A stretch of 55,763 nucleotides of DNA from a bacterium (GTDB lineage Bacteria > Actinomycetota > Acidimicrobiia > Spongiisociales > ZC4RG35), in assembly GCA_028823995.1 (NCBI GenBank), contig JAPPFD010000004.1, forward strand, positions 1 through 55,763. The letters run 5' to 3'. The translations under genes and the position numbers were made by a program. This document shows positions 1-10,071 of the stretch, in pieces. The notes under the pieces were generated by a model. The model made no database searches. It was not told where the DNA came from and saw only the letters and a program-made list of their open reading frames with translations. Every line of letters starts with the position of its first letter. Within the stretch, counting starts at the first letter, position 1.

Positions 1-293
1 CCCCCCCCGCGGCGGCGTGTCCTCGGTGCTCGACGTGACGCTTCAGCCACATGCAACGCCGTACCCCACCGGTCCGGCCCGTCGCCCCACCCCCTGGCAA
101 TCAATGGATTCGATGACGCACTTGACGAGGGTTCGCATGCAGGCACCCGCCTTCGGGTCATGTAGAAAGCCGCCGGGCGCCGGGAATGGACCGGCGGCTT
201 ACCCCGGCGCAAGGGCCGGTCAGCCGGCAACGGGGTCGGCGGCGGACCCCACCCGGGCGGCCACCCCGTAGCGGTCCTGGTTTGGTCGGGAGA
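1..293. other. 5' flank without a recognisable gene
   Basis: No open frame here looks like a known protein. The stretch leads into the giant surface protein that begins at 294. A TTGACG at about 123-128 could be a -35 box, but no convincing -10 follows at normal spacing. No RNA gene fold was seen. Confidence 0.4.
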
Positions 294-3200
294 ATGCCAG
301 GACGCATCTCTTCGGGTCCGGGGAAGCCACCCCTGTGGACGGCGCGCATCGTGCCCGCTGCGCTGCTGATGCTGCTGCTCGGCAGTCTCGGCCATTCCCC
401 GGCCACCGCCGGCGCCCCCTCAGGATCGCCTCCCCCTGCGGACAACCGCCCCGAAGGCGCCGGGGTCCGTGCGCCCATCGTGTTGCAGACGCCGAACCGG
501 TCTCCGGAATTCCCCTCCACAGAAACCGGTCATCGCACCGTCGAGGAAAACACCGCCGCCGGCACCCCCATCGGCGACCCCCTGGCGGCCACAGACCCGG
601 ACGGTGACACCCTGACGTACAGTCTCGCAACCTTCTTCACACGGCCCGACCACGAAGCGTTCTCCATTGACGCCTCGACCGGGCAGTTGTCGACCAAGAA
701 CGCCCTCGACTTCGAGACCAAGTCGACCTACCTCTTTAATGTCCGGGCCACCGACACGGCGGGCAACTTCGATGTTGAGGCTTTCACAGTCAGGGTTATC
801 GACGTCGACGAGGCGCCCGTCATCACCGGGGACGCCGCCAAGACCTACCCCGAGAACGACACGGCCGTCGTGGCCACCTATAGGGCCACCGACGAGAAAG
901 GCAGGATAACCTGGGGCCTGTCCGGGGACGACGCCTCCGAGTTCACCATCAACAGCGCCGGCCAGCTCAGCTTCAAGGTGGCGCCTGATGTCGACGAACC
1001 GGCAGATTCCGACATGAACAACGTCTACCAGGTCACCGTGGAGGCCACCGACGTGTCGGAGAACACGTCCCGGTTCCCGGTCAGTGTGACGATCTTTCCC
1101 GTAATCGAGGGGGACACCGCGGTCAGAAGGCCCGAGGGTTCGGACCGTACGGTGGCGACCTACACGGTCACCGATCCGAACCCCGCCATCTTGTACTGGC
1201 GGTTAACGGGCGACGATGCCGGGGACTTTCTGATCAGTTGGGGCGGCACGGGCAACCGGGACGGGACCCTCACCTTCGCGTCGACGACCGACTTCAGCAA
1301 TCCCGCAGATGCCGACACCGACAACGTCTATGAGGTGACGCTGGTTGCCTGGGACGGCACAGTGGACCGCCTCCTCGACGTCACCGTCACCATCACTGAA
1401 CTGCCCAATCCACCACCCTCCATCTCCTCCGGAGCCGGCTTCGACATCCGTCTCGCCGAGAACTTCCCCTTCAACCGAACCTTTACGCTGCGGGGTGGGG
1501 CGGGGGAAACAATCACTGCTTCCCTAGGTGGTCCGGATGCGGCCGACTTCATCCTCTTGGACGAGGGATTCGGGGGCTCTTGGAGCATCACATCGAGGAA
1601 GACGCCGGACTTCGAGAATCCCGATGACAGCAACGGGGACAACATCTATCGGTTCACCCTGAAGGCGCACGACGGATCCAGTACTTCGACACAAGCCATC
1701 AAAGTGACGGTCACCGACCAAGCCGAAGCGCCCAGGCTGGCGGGACCCTATGCGCTCAACTTCCTGGAGGGAGGAACCGGCGTCGTCGCCACCTATACGG
1801 CCAGCGACGACGATGCTGGTGATACCGCCACGCTCTCGCTGTCGGGCACGGACGCCGACGACTTCACCATCACCTCGGGCCAACTCACCTTCCGCCAGAC
1901 TCCGACAACCGGATCCCCACAGGACGCCGACTCAAACAACATCTACGAACTGACCGTGGAGGCTTCGGACGGCAGCAACAAGTCAACCCTCAACGTGAGA
2001 GTCAAGGTGACCGAAAGCGCGAACCAATCGCCGACCATCACCAGCGGACCGATCACCCAGAACCACCGGGAGAACACCGTCGCCTCCAGTCCCGTAGGGA
2101 CCTACGTAGCCACAGACCCCGAGAGCGACGGCATCACCTGGTCGGTGTCGGGGACCGACTCTGCACACTTCAATATCACCTCGGACGGGAAACTTCGGTT
2201 CATGGTTGCACCGGACCACGACAGACCCTTAGACGATGGAGGCGACAACAACTACCAGGTGACGGTGGCTGCATCCGACGGGACAGGCCGGGGCACCCGG
2301 GACGTGACCGTCACGGTGACGGACGTGAACGAGGCGCCCTCCGCGACCGGCGCGCAGTCGGTGGAGGTGTCGGAAGGCTCCACAACAGTGGGGACCTACG
2401 CCGCCACCGACCCCGATGGGGACGTCATCACCTGGAGCGTCACCGGCACGGACGACGGCGACTTCAACATCAGCAACGCGGGCGCCCTCAGCTTCAAGGA
2501 AGCCCCGAACCGGGCGTCGCCGGCGGACCATGACGGCGACAACGTCTACTCGGTCACCGTGAAGGCCTCGGACGGCGTCGGCTTCGACACCGTGCCGGTT
2601 GTGGTGACGGTCACGGCAGTAAATGCTGCGCCGGAAATCACCGGCGGCGACACCGCCAAGAACTACCCGGAGAACGGCACGGGCGCGGTGGACACCTACA
2701 CCGCCACCGACCCCGATGGGGACGTCATCATCTGGAGCGTCTCGGGCACCGACGCAGACGCCTTCACCATCAACAGCGCCGGCGCGCTCAGCTTCAAGGT
2801 GTCACCGGACTTCGAAAACAAGGCGGACAGCGGCGCCAACAACGTTTACGACGTGACGGTCAACGCCTCGGATGGGACACTCAGCCACACCCGGGACGTC
2901 ACCGTCACCGTGACGGGTGTGAACGAACCGCCTGTCGTGAAAGGCCCGAGAGCGGTCACCAAGAAAAAGGGCAGCAGCACGGACGTGGCCACCTACATGG
3001 CCACCGACCCGGAGGGCGAGGCCATTTTCGCCTGGAGTCTGACGGCCCAGCCCCTGACAGAGACCGTCCCCTTCCAGATATCCAACCAGGGCGTGCTCAC
3101 CTTCAAGGCGGCGCCCAACCCGAACAGATCGGACGCCGACAACAACAACGTGTTTGAACTGAACGTCGAGGCTCGGGACACCACCGGAAACTGGGGTTCG

Positions 3201-6200
3201 CTGGCGGTCCAGGTGATCGTGACGTTGGTGGAGGAAGCTACAAACGCGCCGCCCGTCATCAGCGGCGACCGGGAGGTGCCCAGACAGGAGGGCAACGACA
3301 CATCGGTGGCCACCTACATGGCCACCGACCCCGAGGACGACACCATCACCTGGTCGCTGGAGGGCACCGACGCCAACGATTTCAACATGAATGCGGGCGT
3401 ACTCACCTTCAAGCATGCGCCGAACTACGAGTCCCCCACCGATGACGACGAGGGCAACGACTACGAGGTGACCGTCGTCGCCTCCGACGCCACCAACCGG
3501 GCCACCCGGGAGGTGACTGTCACCATCACCGACGTGAACGAGCCGCCGGTCATCGGCGGGCCGACCGATCCCGAATATGCGGAGAACGGGACCGACGTCG
3601 TGGGCGTCTACACCGCCACCGACCCGGAGAGAACCACGATCGGCTGGACGCTGTCGAGCACCGACGCAGACGACTTCGACATCGACACCAGCGGCGTGCT
3701 CACCTTCAAGACCTCACCCGACTTCGAGAACCCCGCCGATCAAAACCCCCAGGACAACGTCTACAAGCTGACGGTCACCGCCTCCGACGGCGCCCTCACG
3801 GACACGCTGGACGTCACCGTCACCGTATCGAACGTGAACGAGGCACCCACCATCACCTCGGGACCGGTGTCGGAGAACTACCAGGAAAACGGCACTGCCG
3901 CGGTGGGAAAGTACACCGCCACCGACCCGGAGAACGACACCATCACCTGGACGCTGTCGGGCGCCGGCGAGGACGATCTCGAGATCGACTCCGCCAGCGG
4001 CGTGCTCACTTTCTCGACCCCGCCCGACTTCGAAGACCCCGCCGGCAACGTTTACCAGGTGACGGTCACCGCCTCGGACGGGACCCTCACGGACACCCGC
4101 TCGGTGGAGGTGACCGTCACGAACGTGAACGAGGCACCCACGGTGAGCGGCTCCTCGATGGTGACCAAACCGGAGGGCGACGACCGATTTGTCGCAACCT
4201 ACCGCGCCGACGATCCCGAGGACGACACCATCACCTGGACGCTGTCGAGCACCGACGAAGAGGACTTCACCATCAACGCCAGGGGCGAACTCAGCTTCAG
4301 GCAGGACCCCGACGTGGACAACCCACGCGACGCCGACGGGAACAACGTCTACCTGGTGAGAATTACAGGCTCGGACGGCGCCCTCTCGGACACCCTGGAT
4401 GTCACCATCACCGTGGCGGATGTGAACGAGGCGCCTACCGTCACCGACGGACCGACCGACCCCACGTATGCGGAGAACGGCACCGCCGCGGTGGGCGCCT
4501 ACACCGCCACCGACCCCGAGAACGACACCATCCACTGGTCGCTGATAGGCCCCGACAGGGAGCACTTGACAATCACCCCGCGCGGCGTGCTCAGCTTCTT
4601 GACCTCCCCGGACTTCGAAAACCCCGCGGAAGGCGTCAACCACAACCTCTACCGGGTGACGGTGGTGGCGTCTGACGGGACCAACCAGGGCACCCGGTCG
4701 GTTGTTGTCAGGGTGACGGATGTGAACGAGGCGCCCACCATTACCGGAGGGCCGACCACCAAGATCTACGAGGAGAGCGACACCGCCGCGGTCGGTACCT
4801 ACGAGGCAACCGACCCGGAGGACGACACCATCACCTGGACGCTGTCGGGCGCCGACGAGGACGATCTCGAGATCGACTCCGCCAGCGGCGTGCTCACTTT
4901 CTCGACCCCGCCCAACCTAGGCAATCCCACCGACAGCGACCGGAACAACGTCTATGAGGTGACCGTCACCGCCTCGGACGGGTTTTTCGAGGACACCCGC
5001 CTGGTGGAGGTGACCGTGGTAAGGGAGGGCGCCACGAACCAGGCCCCCACCATCACCGGAAGGAACGCCCGGGATTACCCGGAGAATCTCGCCGTCACCG
5101 TGGAGACCTACACGGTCACCGACCCCGAGGACGACGACATCACCTGGTCGCTGTCGGGCCCGGACAGACACGATTTCGAGATCAACGCCGACGGTGAACT
5201 GAGATTCTCGACCCCGCCGGACTATGAGTCGCGGCAGGACTCCAACCGCGACAACAAATACCAGGTGACGGTCGAGGCCTCCGACCGTTGGAACGAGACC
5301 ACCCTGGATATAACCATCACCGTCACGGATGTCAACGAGGCCCCCACCATCACCAACGGGCCGACCGCCACCTACGCGGAGAACGGGACCGCCGCGGTGG
5401 ACACCTACACCGCCACCGATCCCGAAGGCGCCGCCATCCGATGGTGGCTGTCGGGCGACGACGCAATAGCCTTCGAGATCGACGCCGCCGGCGGCCGCCT
5501 CACCTTCGCAAACCCACCCGACCACGAGGCATCGCGGGATCTCAATGGCAACAACGCCTACCAGATAACAGTCCACGCTTCCGACGGGACGAACGAGACC
5601 ACCCTGGAGGTGACCGTCACCGTCACGGACGTGAACGAGCCGCCCATGATCACCGGGACGCTCACCACCGTCCAGCGGTCCGAAGACGAGACGGGCGTTT
5701 TGTCCACCTTCACCGCAACCGACCCGGAGAACTTCGCCGTCCGCTGGTCGCTGTCGGGGCGCGACGCAGGTGACTTCACCATCAACGCCGCCGGGGAACT
5801 CCGCTTCGCCGCCCCCCCGGACTACGAGTCGCCGCAGGACTCCAACCGCGACAATTTTTACGAAGTGACAATCCAGGCATTCGACGGGGTCAGGACCGGC
5901 ACTCTGGACGTGACGGTCACCATCGAGGACATCACCGAGGAGGCCGAGGTCACGCTGTCACATCTGCAGCCGCAGGTGGGCGTCCCGCTGCGGGCGGCGC
6001 TGGAGGGCCCCGAATACCGCGGAAGCAGCATCACCTGGACGTGGGAGGTCGGAGCATCCACCACCCAAGGTGTGCCCCCTCGCCAGGTATCGGCACAGAC
6101 CCCGGGCGCCTCTGACGGGACAGCCGCCGTGATCCTGTCACGCTGGGGTCCGCCGGGGGGAGTCTTGCTGGAACGGACCTCAAACACCCGGGTGTGGCAG

Positions 6201-7772
6201 GGCGGCGCATCCGCCGGCGCCGGACCCGGGGCTTCGGGCCACGTTTTGCAAAGCGTCAACTCGCCCACCTACACGCCCACCGAGGCGGACATCGACCAGC
6301 CTCTGTCCGTCTCCGCCTCCTACACCGACGTCCACGGCCAGCCCAAGACGGTCAAGTTCGACGCTCCCCACCAGCCGCGGGCGGCGCCGGAGGAGAACAG
6401 CCCGCCCGCGTTTCCCGACGATGAGGACGGCGTCCGCAGCATCGGCGAGAACCAGCCCGCCGGCCCGATCGGCGACCCGGTCGAAGCGGAGGACCCGGAC
6501 GGAACGCGAGACCTGATCGTCTACTCCCTGAGCGGATCGCACGCCCCGTCCTTCGAGATCAACCAGGAGACCGGCCAGTTGTCGACCCGGGGCCCGCTCG
6601 ACCGCGAGGCGCGTTCCAGCTACCGGGTGCGGGTCACCGCCACCGACCCCTCCGGCGCCTCGGACATGATCGACGTCACGATCAACGTCGAAGACGAGAA
6701 CGAGCCTCCGGTGGTGACCGGCGACACGACCGTGTTCCACCGGAGCGGCAACTCGGGGGCCGTCTTTACCTACCGCGCAGTCGATCCCGAAAGGACCACG
6801 GTCACCTGGGCGTTCAAGAGTTTCTCAGGCGCGGTACCCGAAGCCGCCGAAGACAACGGTTACTTCTCGATAAGCCCCGGCGGAGTGCTCCGCTTCGACA
6901 CCACTCCCGACCATGAAAGCCCCCATGGCTGGACCCCGGACAACATCTACCGAGTCACTCTGGAGGCCACCGACGCCGACGGCCAATCCACCGACCTGGA
7001 GGTGACGGTGGCCGTGTTGCCGACGACGGCGCCCCGCTCTACTCCGACTACTTCCACGGGCGGCGGCTTCAGCGGCGGCGGCGGTGGAGGCGGCGTACCG
7101 ACCGGCGGCGGAGGCGGTGGTGGAGGGGGCTTCCATGGAGGCGACGGTGACGAGACACCGGCCACCGCCTCCGGACTGTTCACCGACGTCCCGGCGGGCG
7201 CCTGGTTCGAGTCGGCGGTGAACTGGATGATCCTCCACAAGGTCACCAGCGGTTGCGCGGTCGACAAATTCTGCCCCGAGGACAACCTCACCCGCCAGCA
7301 GTTCGTCACCTTCCTGTGGAGAGCCGCCGGGCGGCCCACCCCGAAATTCCTCGGCTCGGCGGCGTTCGCGGACGTGGCGGAAGGGGTGTACTCGGACCAG
7401 TCCATCGGCTGGGCGGTCGCCGGTGAGATCACCCTGGGATGCACCCCCGGCGAGTTCGGAGACGGCGCATGGGAGTTCTGTCCCACCCAGCAGGTGACCA
7501 GGGGACAGATGGCCACCCTCCTCCACCGGCACACCGAGGCCGAATACCCCGGCTCAACCTCCCGATACGAGGACGTGCAACCCGACGACTACTACGCGAC
7601 CGGCGTGGCCTGGCTGACCGACTTCCAGGTGGTGTCCGGATGCAGTTCCACCCTGTTCTGCCCCGACCGGCCCGCCACCCGCGCCGAGGCCGCCGTGTTC
7701 ATCAACGGCGTCGCCATCCGACCCCACATCTGGGGCGAGGGCAACACCTCGTTCATCCCCCAGGCGCAGTAG
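294..7772 (+). CDS. Giant cadherin-repeat surface protein with C-terminal SLH domains
   Basis: This protein of about 2490 residues is probably exported and held on the cell wall. I place the start at ATG 294, because it opens with a signal peptide (basic stretch, then a hydrophobic run around IVPAALLMLLLG and a SPATAG cleavage-like site). An upstream in-frame ATG at 186 would add 36 residues in front of that signal. About 20 tandem cadherin-like repeats of roughly 100 residues follow, each with an ATDPxxDxITW-type core and ending in VTVTDVNEAP-like linkers, the DxNEAP-type motif that binds calcium in cadherins. Around nucleotides 5940-6390 lies a different Ig-like module, then two more cadherin repeats. 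A Gly-rich hinge (about 7050-7145) precedes about three SLH repeats (FTDVPAGAWF, CPEDNLTRQQ and similar). SLH domains bind pyruvylated wall polysaccharide in known systems. Adhesion or biofilm structure is inferred. Confidence 0.9.
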   Translation: MPGRISSGPGKPPLWTARIVPAALLMLLLGSLGHSPATAGAPSGSPPPADNRPEGAGVRAPIVLQTPNRSPEFPSTETGHRTVEENTAAGTPIGDPLAATDPDGDTLTYSLATFFTRPDHEAFSIDASTGQLSTKNALDFETKSTYLFNVRATDTAGNFDVEAFTVRVIDVDEAPVITGDAAKTYPENDTAVVATYRATDEKGRITWGLSGDDASEFTINSAGQLSFKVAPDVDEPADSDMNNVYQVTVEATDVSENTSRFPVSVTIFPVIEGDTAVRRPEGSDRTVATYTVTDPNPAILYWRLTGDDAGDFLISWGGTGNRDGTLTFASTTDFSNPADADTDNVYEVTLVAWDGTVDRLLDVTVTITELPNPPPSISSGAGFDIRLAENFPFNRTFTLRGGAGETITASLGGPDAADFILLDEGFGGSWSITSRKTPDFENPDDSNGDNIYRFTLKAHDGSSTSTQAIKVTVTDQAEAPRLAGPYALNFLEGGTGVVATYTASDDDAGDTATLSLSGTDADDFTITSGQLTFRQTPTTGSPQDADSNNIYELTVEASDGSNKSTLNVRVKVTESANQSPTITSGPITQNHRENTVASSPVGTYVATDPESDGITWSVSGTDSAHFNITSDGKLRFMVAPDHDRPLDDGGDNNYQVTVAASDGTGRGTRDVTVTVTDVNEAPSATGAQSVEVSEGSTTVGTYAATDPDGDVITWSVTGTDDGDFNISNAGALSFKEAPNRASPADHDGDNVYSVTVKASDGVGFDTVPVVVTVTAVNAAPEITGGDTAKNYPENGTGAVDTYTATDPDGDVIIWSVSGTDADAFTINSAGALSFKVSPDFENKADSGANNVYDVTVNASDGTLSHTRDVTVTVTGVNEPPVVKGPRAVTKKKGSSTDVATYMATDPEGEAIFAWSLTAQPLTETVPFQISNQGVLTFKAAPNPNRSDADNNNVFELNVEARDTTGNWGSLAVQVIVTLVEEATNAPPVISGDREVPRQEGNDTSVATYMATDPEDDTITWSLEGTDANDFNMNAGVLTFKHAPNYESPTDDDEGNDYEVTVVASDATNRATREVTVTITDVNEPPVIGGPTDPEYAENGTDVVGVYTATDPERTTIGWTLSSTDADDFDIDTSGVLTFKTSPDFENPADQNPQDNVYKLTVTASDGALTDTLDVTVTVSNVNEAPTITSGPVSENYQENGTAAVGKYTATDPENDTITWTLSGAGEDDLEIDSASGVLTFSTPPDFEDPAGNVYQVTVTASDGTLTDTRSVEVTVTNVNEAPTVSGSSMVTKPEGDDRFVATYRADDPEDDTITWTLSSTDEEDFTINARGELSFRQDPDVDNPRDADGNNVYLVRITGSDGALSDTLDVTITVADVNEAPTVTDGPTDPTYAENGTAAVGAYTATDPENDTIHWSLIGPDREHLTITPRGVLSFLTSPDFENPAEGVNHNLYRVTVVASDGTNQGTRSVVVRVTDVNEAPTITGGPTTKIYEESDTAAVGTYEATDPEDDTITWTLSGADEDDLEIDSASGVLTFSTPPNLGNPTDSDRNNVYEVTVTASDGFFEDTRLVEVTVVREGATNQAPTITGRNARDYPENLAVTVETYTVTDPEDDDITWSLSGPDRHDFEINADGELRFSTPPDYESRQDSNRDNKYQVTVEASDRWNETTLDITITVTDVNEAPTITNGPTATYAENGTAAVDTYTATDPEGAAIRWWLSGDDAIAFEIDAAGGRLTFANPPDHEASRDLNGNNAYQITVHASDGTNETTLEVTVTVTDVNEPPMITGTLTTVQRSEDETGVLSTFTATDPENFAVRWSLSGRDAGDFTINAAGELRFAAPPDYESPQDSNRDNFYEVTIQAFDGVRTGTLDVTVTIEDITEEAEVTLSHLQPQVGVPLRAALEGPEYRGSSITWTWEVGASTTQGVPPRQVSAQTPGASDGTAAVILSRWGPPGGVLLERTSNTRVWQGGASAGAGPGASGHVLQSVNSPTYTPTEADIDQPLSVSASYTDVHGQPKTVKFDAPHQPRAAPEENSPPAFPDDEDGVRSIGENQPAGPIGDPVEAEDPDGTRDLIVYSLSGSHAPSFEINQETGQLSTRGPLDREARSSYRVRVTATDPSGASDMIDVTINVEDENEPPVVTGDTTVFHRSGNSGAVFTYRAVDPERTTVTWAFKSFSGAVPEAAEDNGYFSISPGGVLRFDTTPDHESPHGWTPDNIYRVTLEATDADGQSTDLEVTVAVLPTTAPRSTPTTSTGGGFSGGGGGGGVPTGGGGGGGGGFHGGDGDETPATASGLFTDVPAGAWFESAVNWMILHKVTSGCAVDKFCPEDNLTRQQFVTFLWRAAGRPTPKFLGSAAFADVAEGVYSDQSIGWAVAGEITLGCTPGEFGDGAWEFCPTQQVTRGQMATLLHRHTEAEYPGSTSRYEDVQPDDYYATGVAWLTDFQVVSGCSSTLFCPDRPATRAEAAVFINGVAIRPHIWGEGNTSFIPQAQ
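3936..4025 (+). repeat. 90-nt near-identical repeat copy 1 inside the cadherin gene
   Basis: These 90 nt match 4824-4913 with one mismatch (G at the position where the other copy has A, changing Gly to Asp). The flanking parts of the same two cadherin repeats differ much more, so this looks like recent intragenic recombination or gene conversion. Confidence 0.85.
4824..4913 (+). repeat. 90-nt near-identical repeat copy 2 inside the cadherin gene
   Basis: Second copy of the 90-nt block at 3936-4025, 89 of 90 bases the same, in frame and at the equivalent place of a cadherin repeat three units further on. Confidence 0.85.
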
Positions 7773-7826
7773 AGCGGCCGCACCTCCGACGCCCGAGGGC
7801 GCCGATTCACTAAGGCCCTTCCGGCC

Positions 7827-8699
7827 TCAGACGGGCAGGCGCACCCTCACCGGCCCCGCATCGGTGTAGCTGGTCACCGTGGGGGGTACGGTGAGGCGCC
7901 GGTCCTCTCGGTAGCGGCTCGTGATCGCATCCAGGTCGTCGGCGACCGCCAAGGCGGCCACATCGTCGAGGACCTTCATGGCTGCCTTGCTCGGGGGGCG
8001 TCGCGGGTCTCTCATCATCCCCCAGGAGTCCCACGGGAGCATCTCCACCTTGTTGAGACAGGCGAAGTCGTTGACGACGTTCCCGGCGATGAATCCCAAT
8101 CCCCACATGTCATAGATGCCGAACACCGCAGGATCCACCTCGCCGCGTCGCGCCGCCATCCAGGCTTCGCCGCCGGTGAGGAAGTGGCCGGGCGGCTGGT
8201 GATGGGGATCGAAGTCGAGGCCCAGGATCCCGGCCTGCACCCCGTCCATCTGGGGATCGTCCCGTACCCAACGCCCATCCTCCCAGCGCTCGGTGATCCA
8301 GTGGTCGTACCACTTCTCGGCGTCGAAGTATCCGCCGAACCCGCACCGCACCCGGGCCGGTATGCCCCGGAAGCGCAGGAACGCGGTGTGAAGCAGCGCA
8401 AAATGCCGGCAGATGGAGACCACCCTTTCCCGCGGCGCCCGGGTCACCGGAACGGGATCTTCCCGAAGCTCCATGGCCCGTGCCAGCACCTCGGAAGCGG
8501 TCCTGAGGTTCTGCTCCTCGACGCGGACCGCGTCGGCGTCCACGCCATAGGCGCCCGCCCACTCCCGGTGCAGCAGCAGGTTCTGGACGACTTCTCGCAT
8601 TCCGTCCACACTGGTAGGCAACTCACCCAGAGCCGGATGGTAAGGCAGGTCGGTCATCCAATCCGGCGTCCGGTAATAGTCCAGCGTCGCTTCCCTCAC
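7827..8699 (-). CDS. Transglutaminase-like superfamily protein
   Basis: A 290-residue protein with a transglutaminase-like core in its middle. The likely catalytic Cys is C97 (SICRHFALL), followed by the family motif LRFRGIPARVRCGFGGYF, the likely His is H133 (WYDHW) and the Asp is around D147-148 (VRDDPQ). Bacterial members are usually cysteine proteases or amidases rather than cross-linking enzymes, and the substrate cannot be told from sequence. There is no signal peptide, so it is probably cytoplasmic. The start is GTG. An AT-rich -10-like TAATCT (8708-8713 on the minus strand) sits so close that the mRNA may be leaderless. It converges on the giant surface protein and diverges from the YibE/F gene. 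Confidence 0.8.
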   Translation of the reverse strand: MREATLDYYRTPDWMTDLPYHPALGELPTSVDGMREVVQNLLLHREWAGAYGVDADAVRVEEQNLRTASEVLARAMELREDPVPVTRAPRERVVSICRHFALLHTAFLRFRGIPARVRCGFGGYFDAEKWYDHWITERWEDGRWVRDDPQMDGVQAGILGLDFDPHHQPPGHFLTGGEAWMAARRGEVDPAVFGIYDMWGLGFIAGNVVNDFACLNKVEMLPWDSWGMMRDPRRPPSKAAMKVLDDVAALAVADDLDAITSRYREDRRLTVPPTVTSYTDAGPVRVRLPV

Positions 8700-8850
8700 C
8701 GAACCAGAGATTACTTGGCTTCACCGCCAACAGGGAGAACAGTATTGGGGATGGTTGCCTTCTAACCTCCGGAAGTGGATGGCGAAGGCAACCGATCAGT
8801 CGGGCGAACCGAAGGAAGCCCTCTCCCCCAGGCTTGGGGGACGACACCGC

Positions 8851-10041
8851 ATGGACACCGGAGCGAGCGCCTGGAGGTCGCATCGCGGGCTGCAGGCGGT
8901 GCTGGTCTTCGTGGTGGCCGCGGCGATCGCGACCGGGTTCGGGACGGTCGCCCTGTGGCCCACCGAGGAGGGAGTCGAGTCGGCGACCGAGAGCGCCGCC
9001 GAGATCGGGCTGGCCACCGAACGGTACGGAGCCACCGTTAGGGAGGTCCGCGACGGCCCCTGCTCCTATGCCACCGACGACAACCCGCGTAACTGCCGCC
9101 ATGTCACCGCCGTCCTCGACGAGGGCCCCGCCGAAGGCACTGCGATAGCTCTGACCGAGTTCGACCTGGAGTTCGCCGCCACCGCGCCCCGGTTGACGGT
9201 GGAGCAGAAGATAATCCTCGGATACGAGCCGTCCACCGACTTCTACTTCTACGCCGACGCCGACCGGCGGACCCCGCTCGCCTGGCTCACCGCCCTGTTC
9301 GCGGTGGTGGTGATCGCCCTGGGACGCCGCCGGGGAGTGCTGGCCCTGGTGGGGATGGCGGGCACGGTGGCGGTGCTGGTGGCGTTCGTGGCGCCGTCGA
9401 TCCTGGACGGGAACGACCCCCTGCTGGTGGCGGTGGTGGCCGCATCGGCCATCGCCTTCGTCAGCCTGTACCTCATCCACGGGTTCAACTCGACCACCAC
9501 CGTGGCGCTGGCAGGAACGCTCTCGGCGCTCGGTTTGACGCTGGCGCTGTCGTGGGCCTTCTTCGAACTCGCCCACTTCACCGGCCTGGCTACCGAGGAG
9601 GCCCTGACCCTCCCCTTCATCACCGGAGGGATCGACCTGGCCTCCCTGATCCTGGGAGGGGCGGTGCTCGGCGCCCTCGGCGCCCTGGACGACATCACCG
9701 TGACCCAGGCGGCCCTGGTGGGCGAACTCCACTATCGCAACCCGGGCCTGGGGGCCCGCCAACTGGTGGCGTCCGGCGTCCGGGTGGGCCGGGAGCACAT
9801 TGCCTCCACGGTGAACACCCTGCTGCTGGCCTACGCGGGCGCCAGCTTCCCCCTGCTGATGCTGCTGGCGGTCTCCGACCAGTCGATGGTGATGGTCGCC
9901 AACTCCGAGTTGATCGCGGTGGAGATCGTTCGTACCCTGTGCGGGTCGATCGGCCTGGTGGCGGCCGTGCCGATCACCACCATGCTGGCCGCCCTGGTGG
10001 CGGCCCGTCCCACAGGGGCGTCCCGACCGGCGGCTTGTTAG
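8851..10041 (+). CDS. YibE/F family multi-pass membrane protein
   Basis: About 396 residues. One N-terminal membrane helix (LQAVLVFVVAAAIATGF) is followed by an extracytoplasmic stretch of about 110 residues containing TVREVRDGPC, then about eight membrane helices. This layout and the LDDITVTQAALVGEL motif fit the YibE/F family, whose molecular role is poorly known. I chose ATG 8851 because a GGGGGA element lies about 8 nt upstream and the reading upstream lacks a signal-like segment. The next gene, an acetamidase, starts 30 nt downstream in the same direction, so they may be cotranscribed. Confidence 0.85.
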   Translation: MDTGASAWRSHRGLQAVLVFVVAAAIATGFGTVALWPTEEGVESATESAAEIGLATERYGATVREVRDGPCSYATDDNPRNCRHVTAVLDEGPAEGTAIALTEFDLEFAATAPRLTVEQKIILGYEPSTDFYFYADADRRTPLAWLTALFAVVVIALGRRRGVLALVGMAGTVAVLVAFVAPSILDGNDPLLVAVVAASAIAFVSLYLIHGFNSTTTVALAGTLSALGLTLALSWAFFELAHFTGLATEEALTLPFITGGIDLASLILGGAVLGALGALDDITVTQAALVGELHYRNPGLGARQLVASGVRVGREHIASTVNTLLLAYAGASFPLLMLLAVSDQSMVMVANSELIAVEIVRTLCGSIGLVAAVPITTMLAALVAARPTGASRPAAC

Positions 10042-10071
10042 CATCACGGGATGTGACACTCCCCCGGCACT

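Noticed and set aside
7813..7827. A small AGGCC/GGCCT hairpin between the giant gene and the transglutaminase-like gene as a bidirectional terminator
   Set aside because: The stem is only 5 bp with no T-run and overlaps a stop codon; such dyads are frequent in this GC-rich DNA.
8623..10059. A 478-codon frame antisense to the YibE/F gene
   Set aside because: Histidine/glutamine/glycine-rich shadow of membrane-protein codons.
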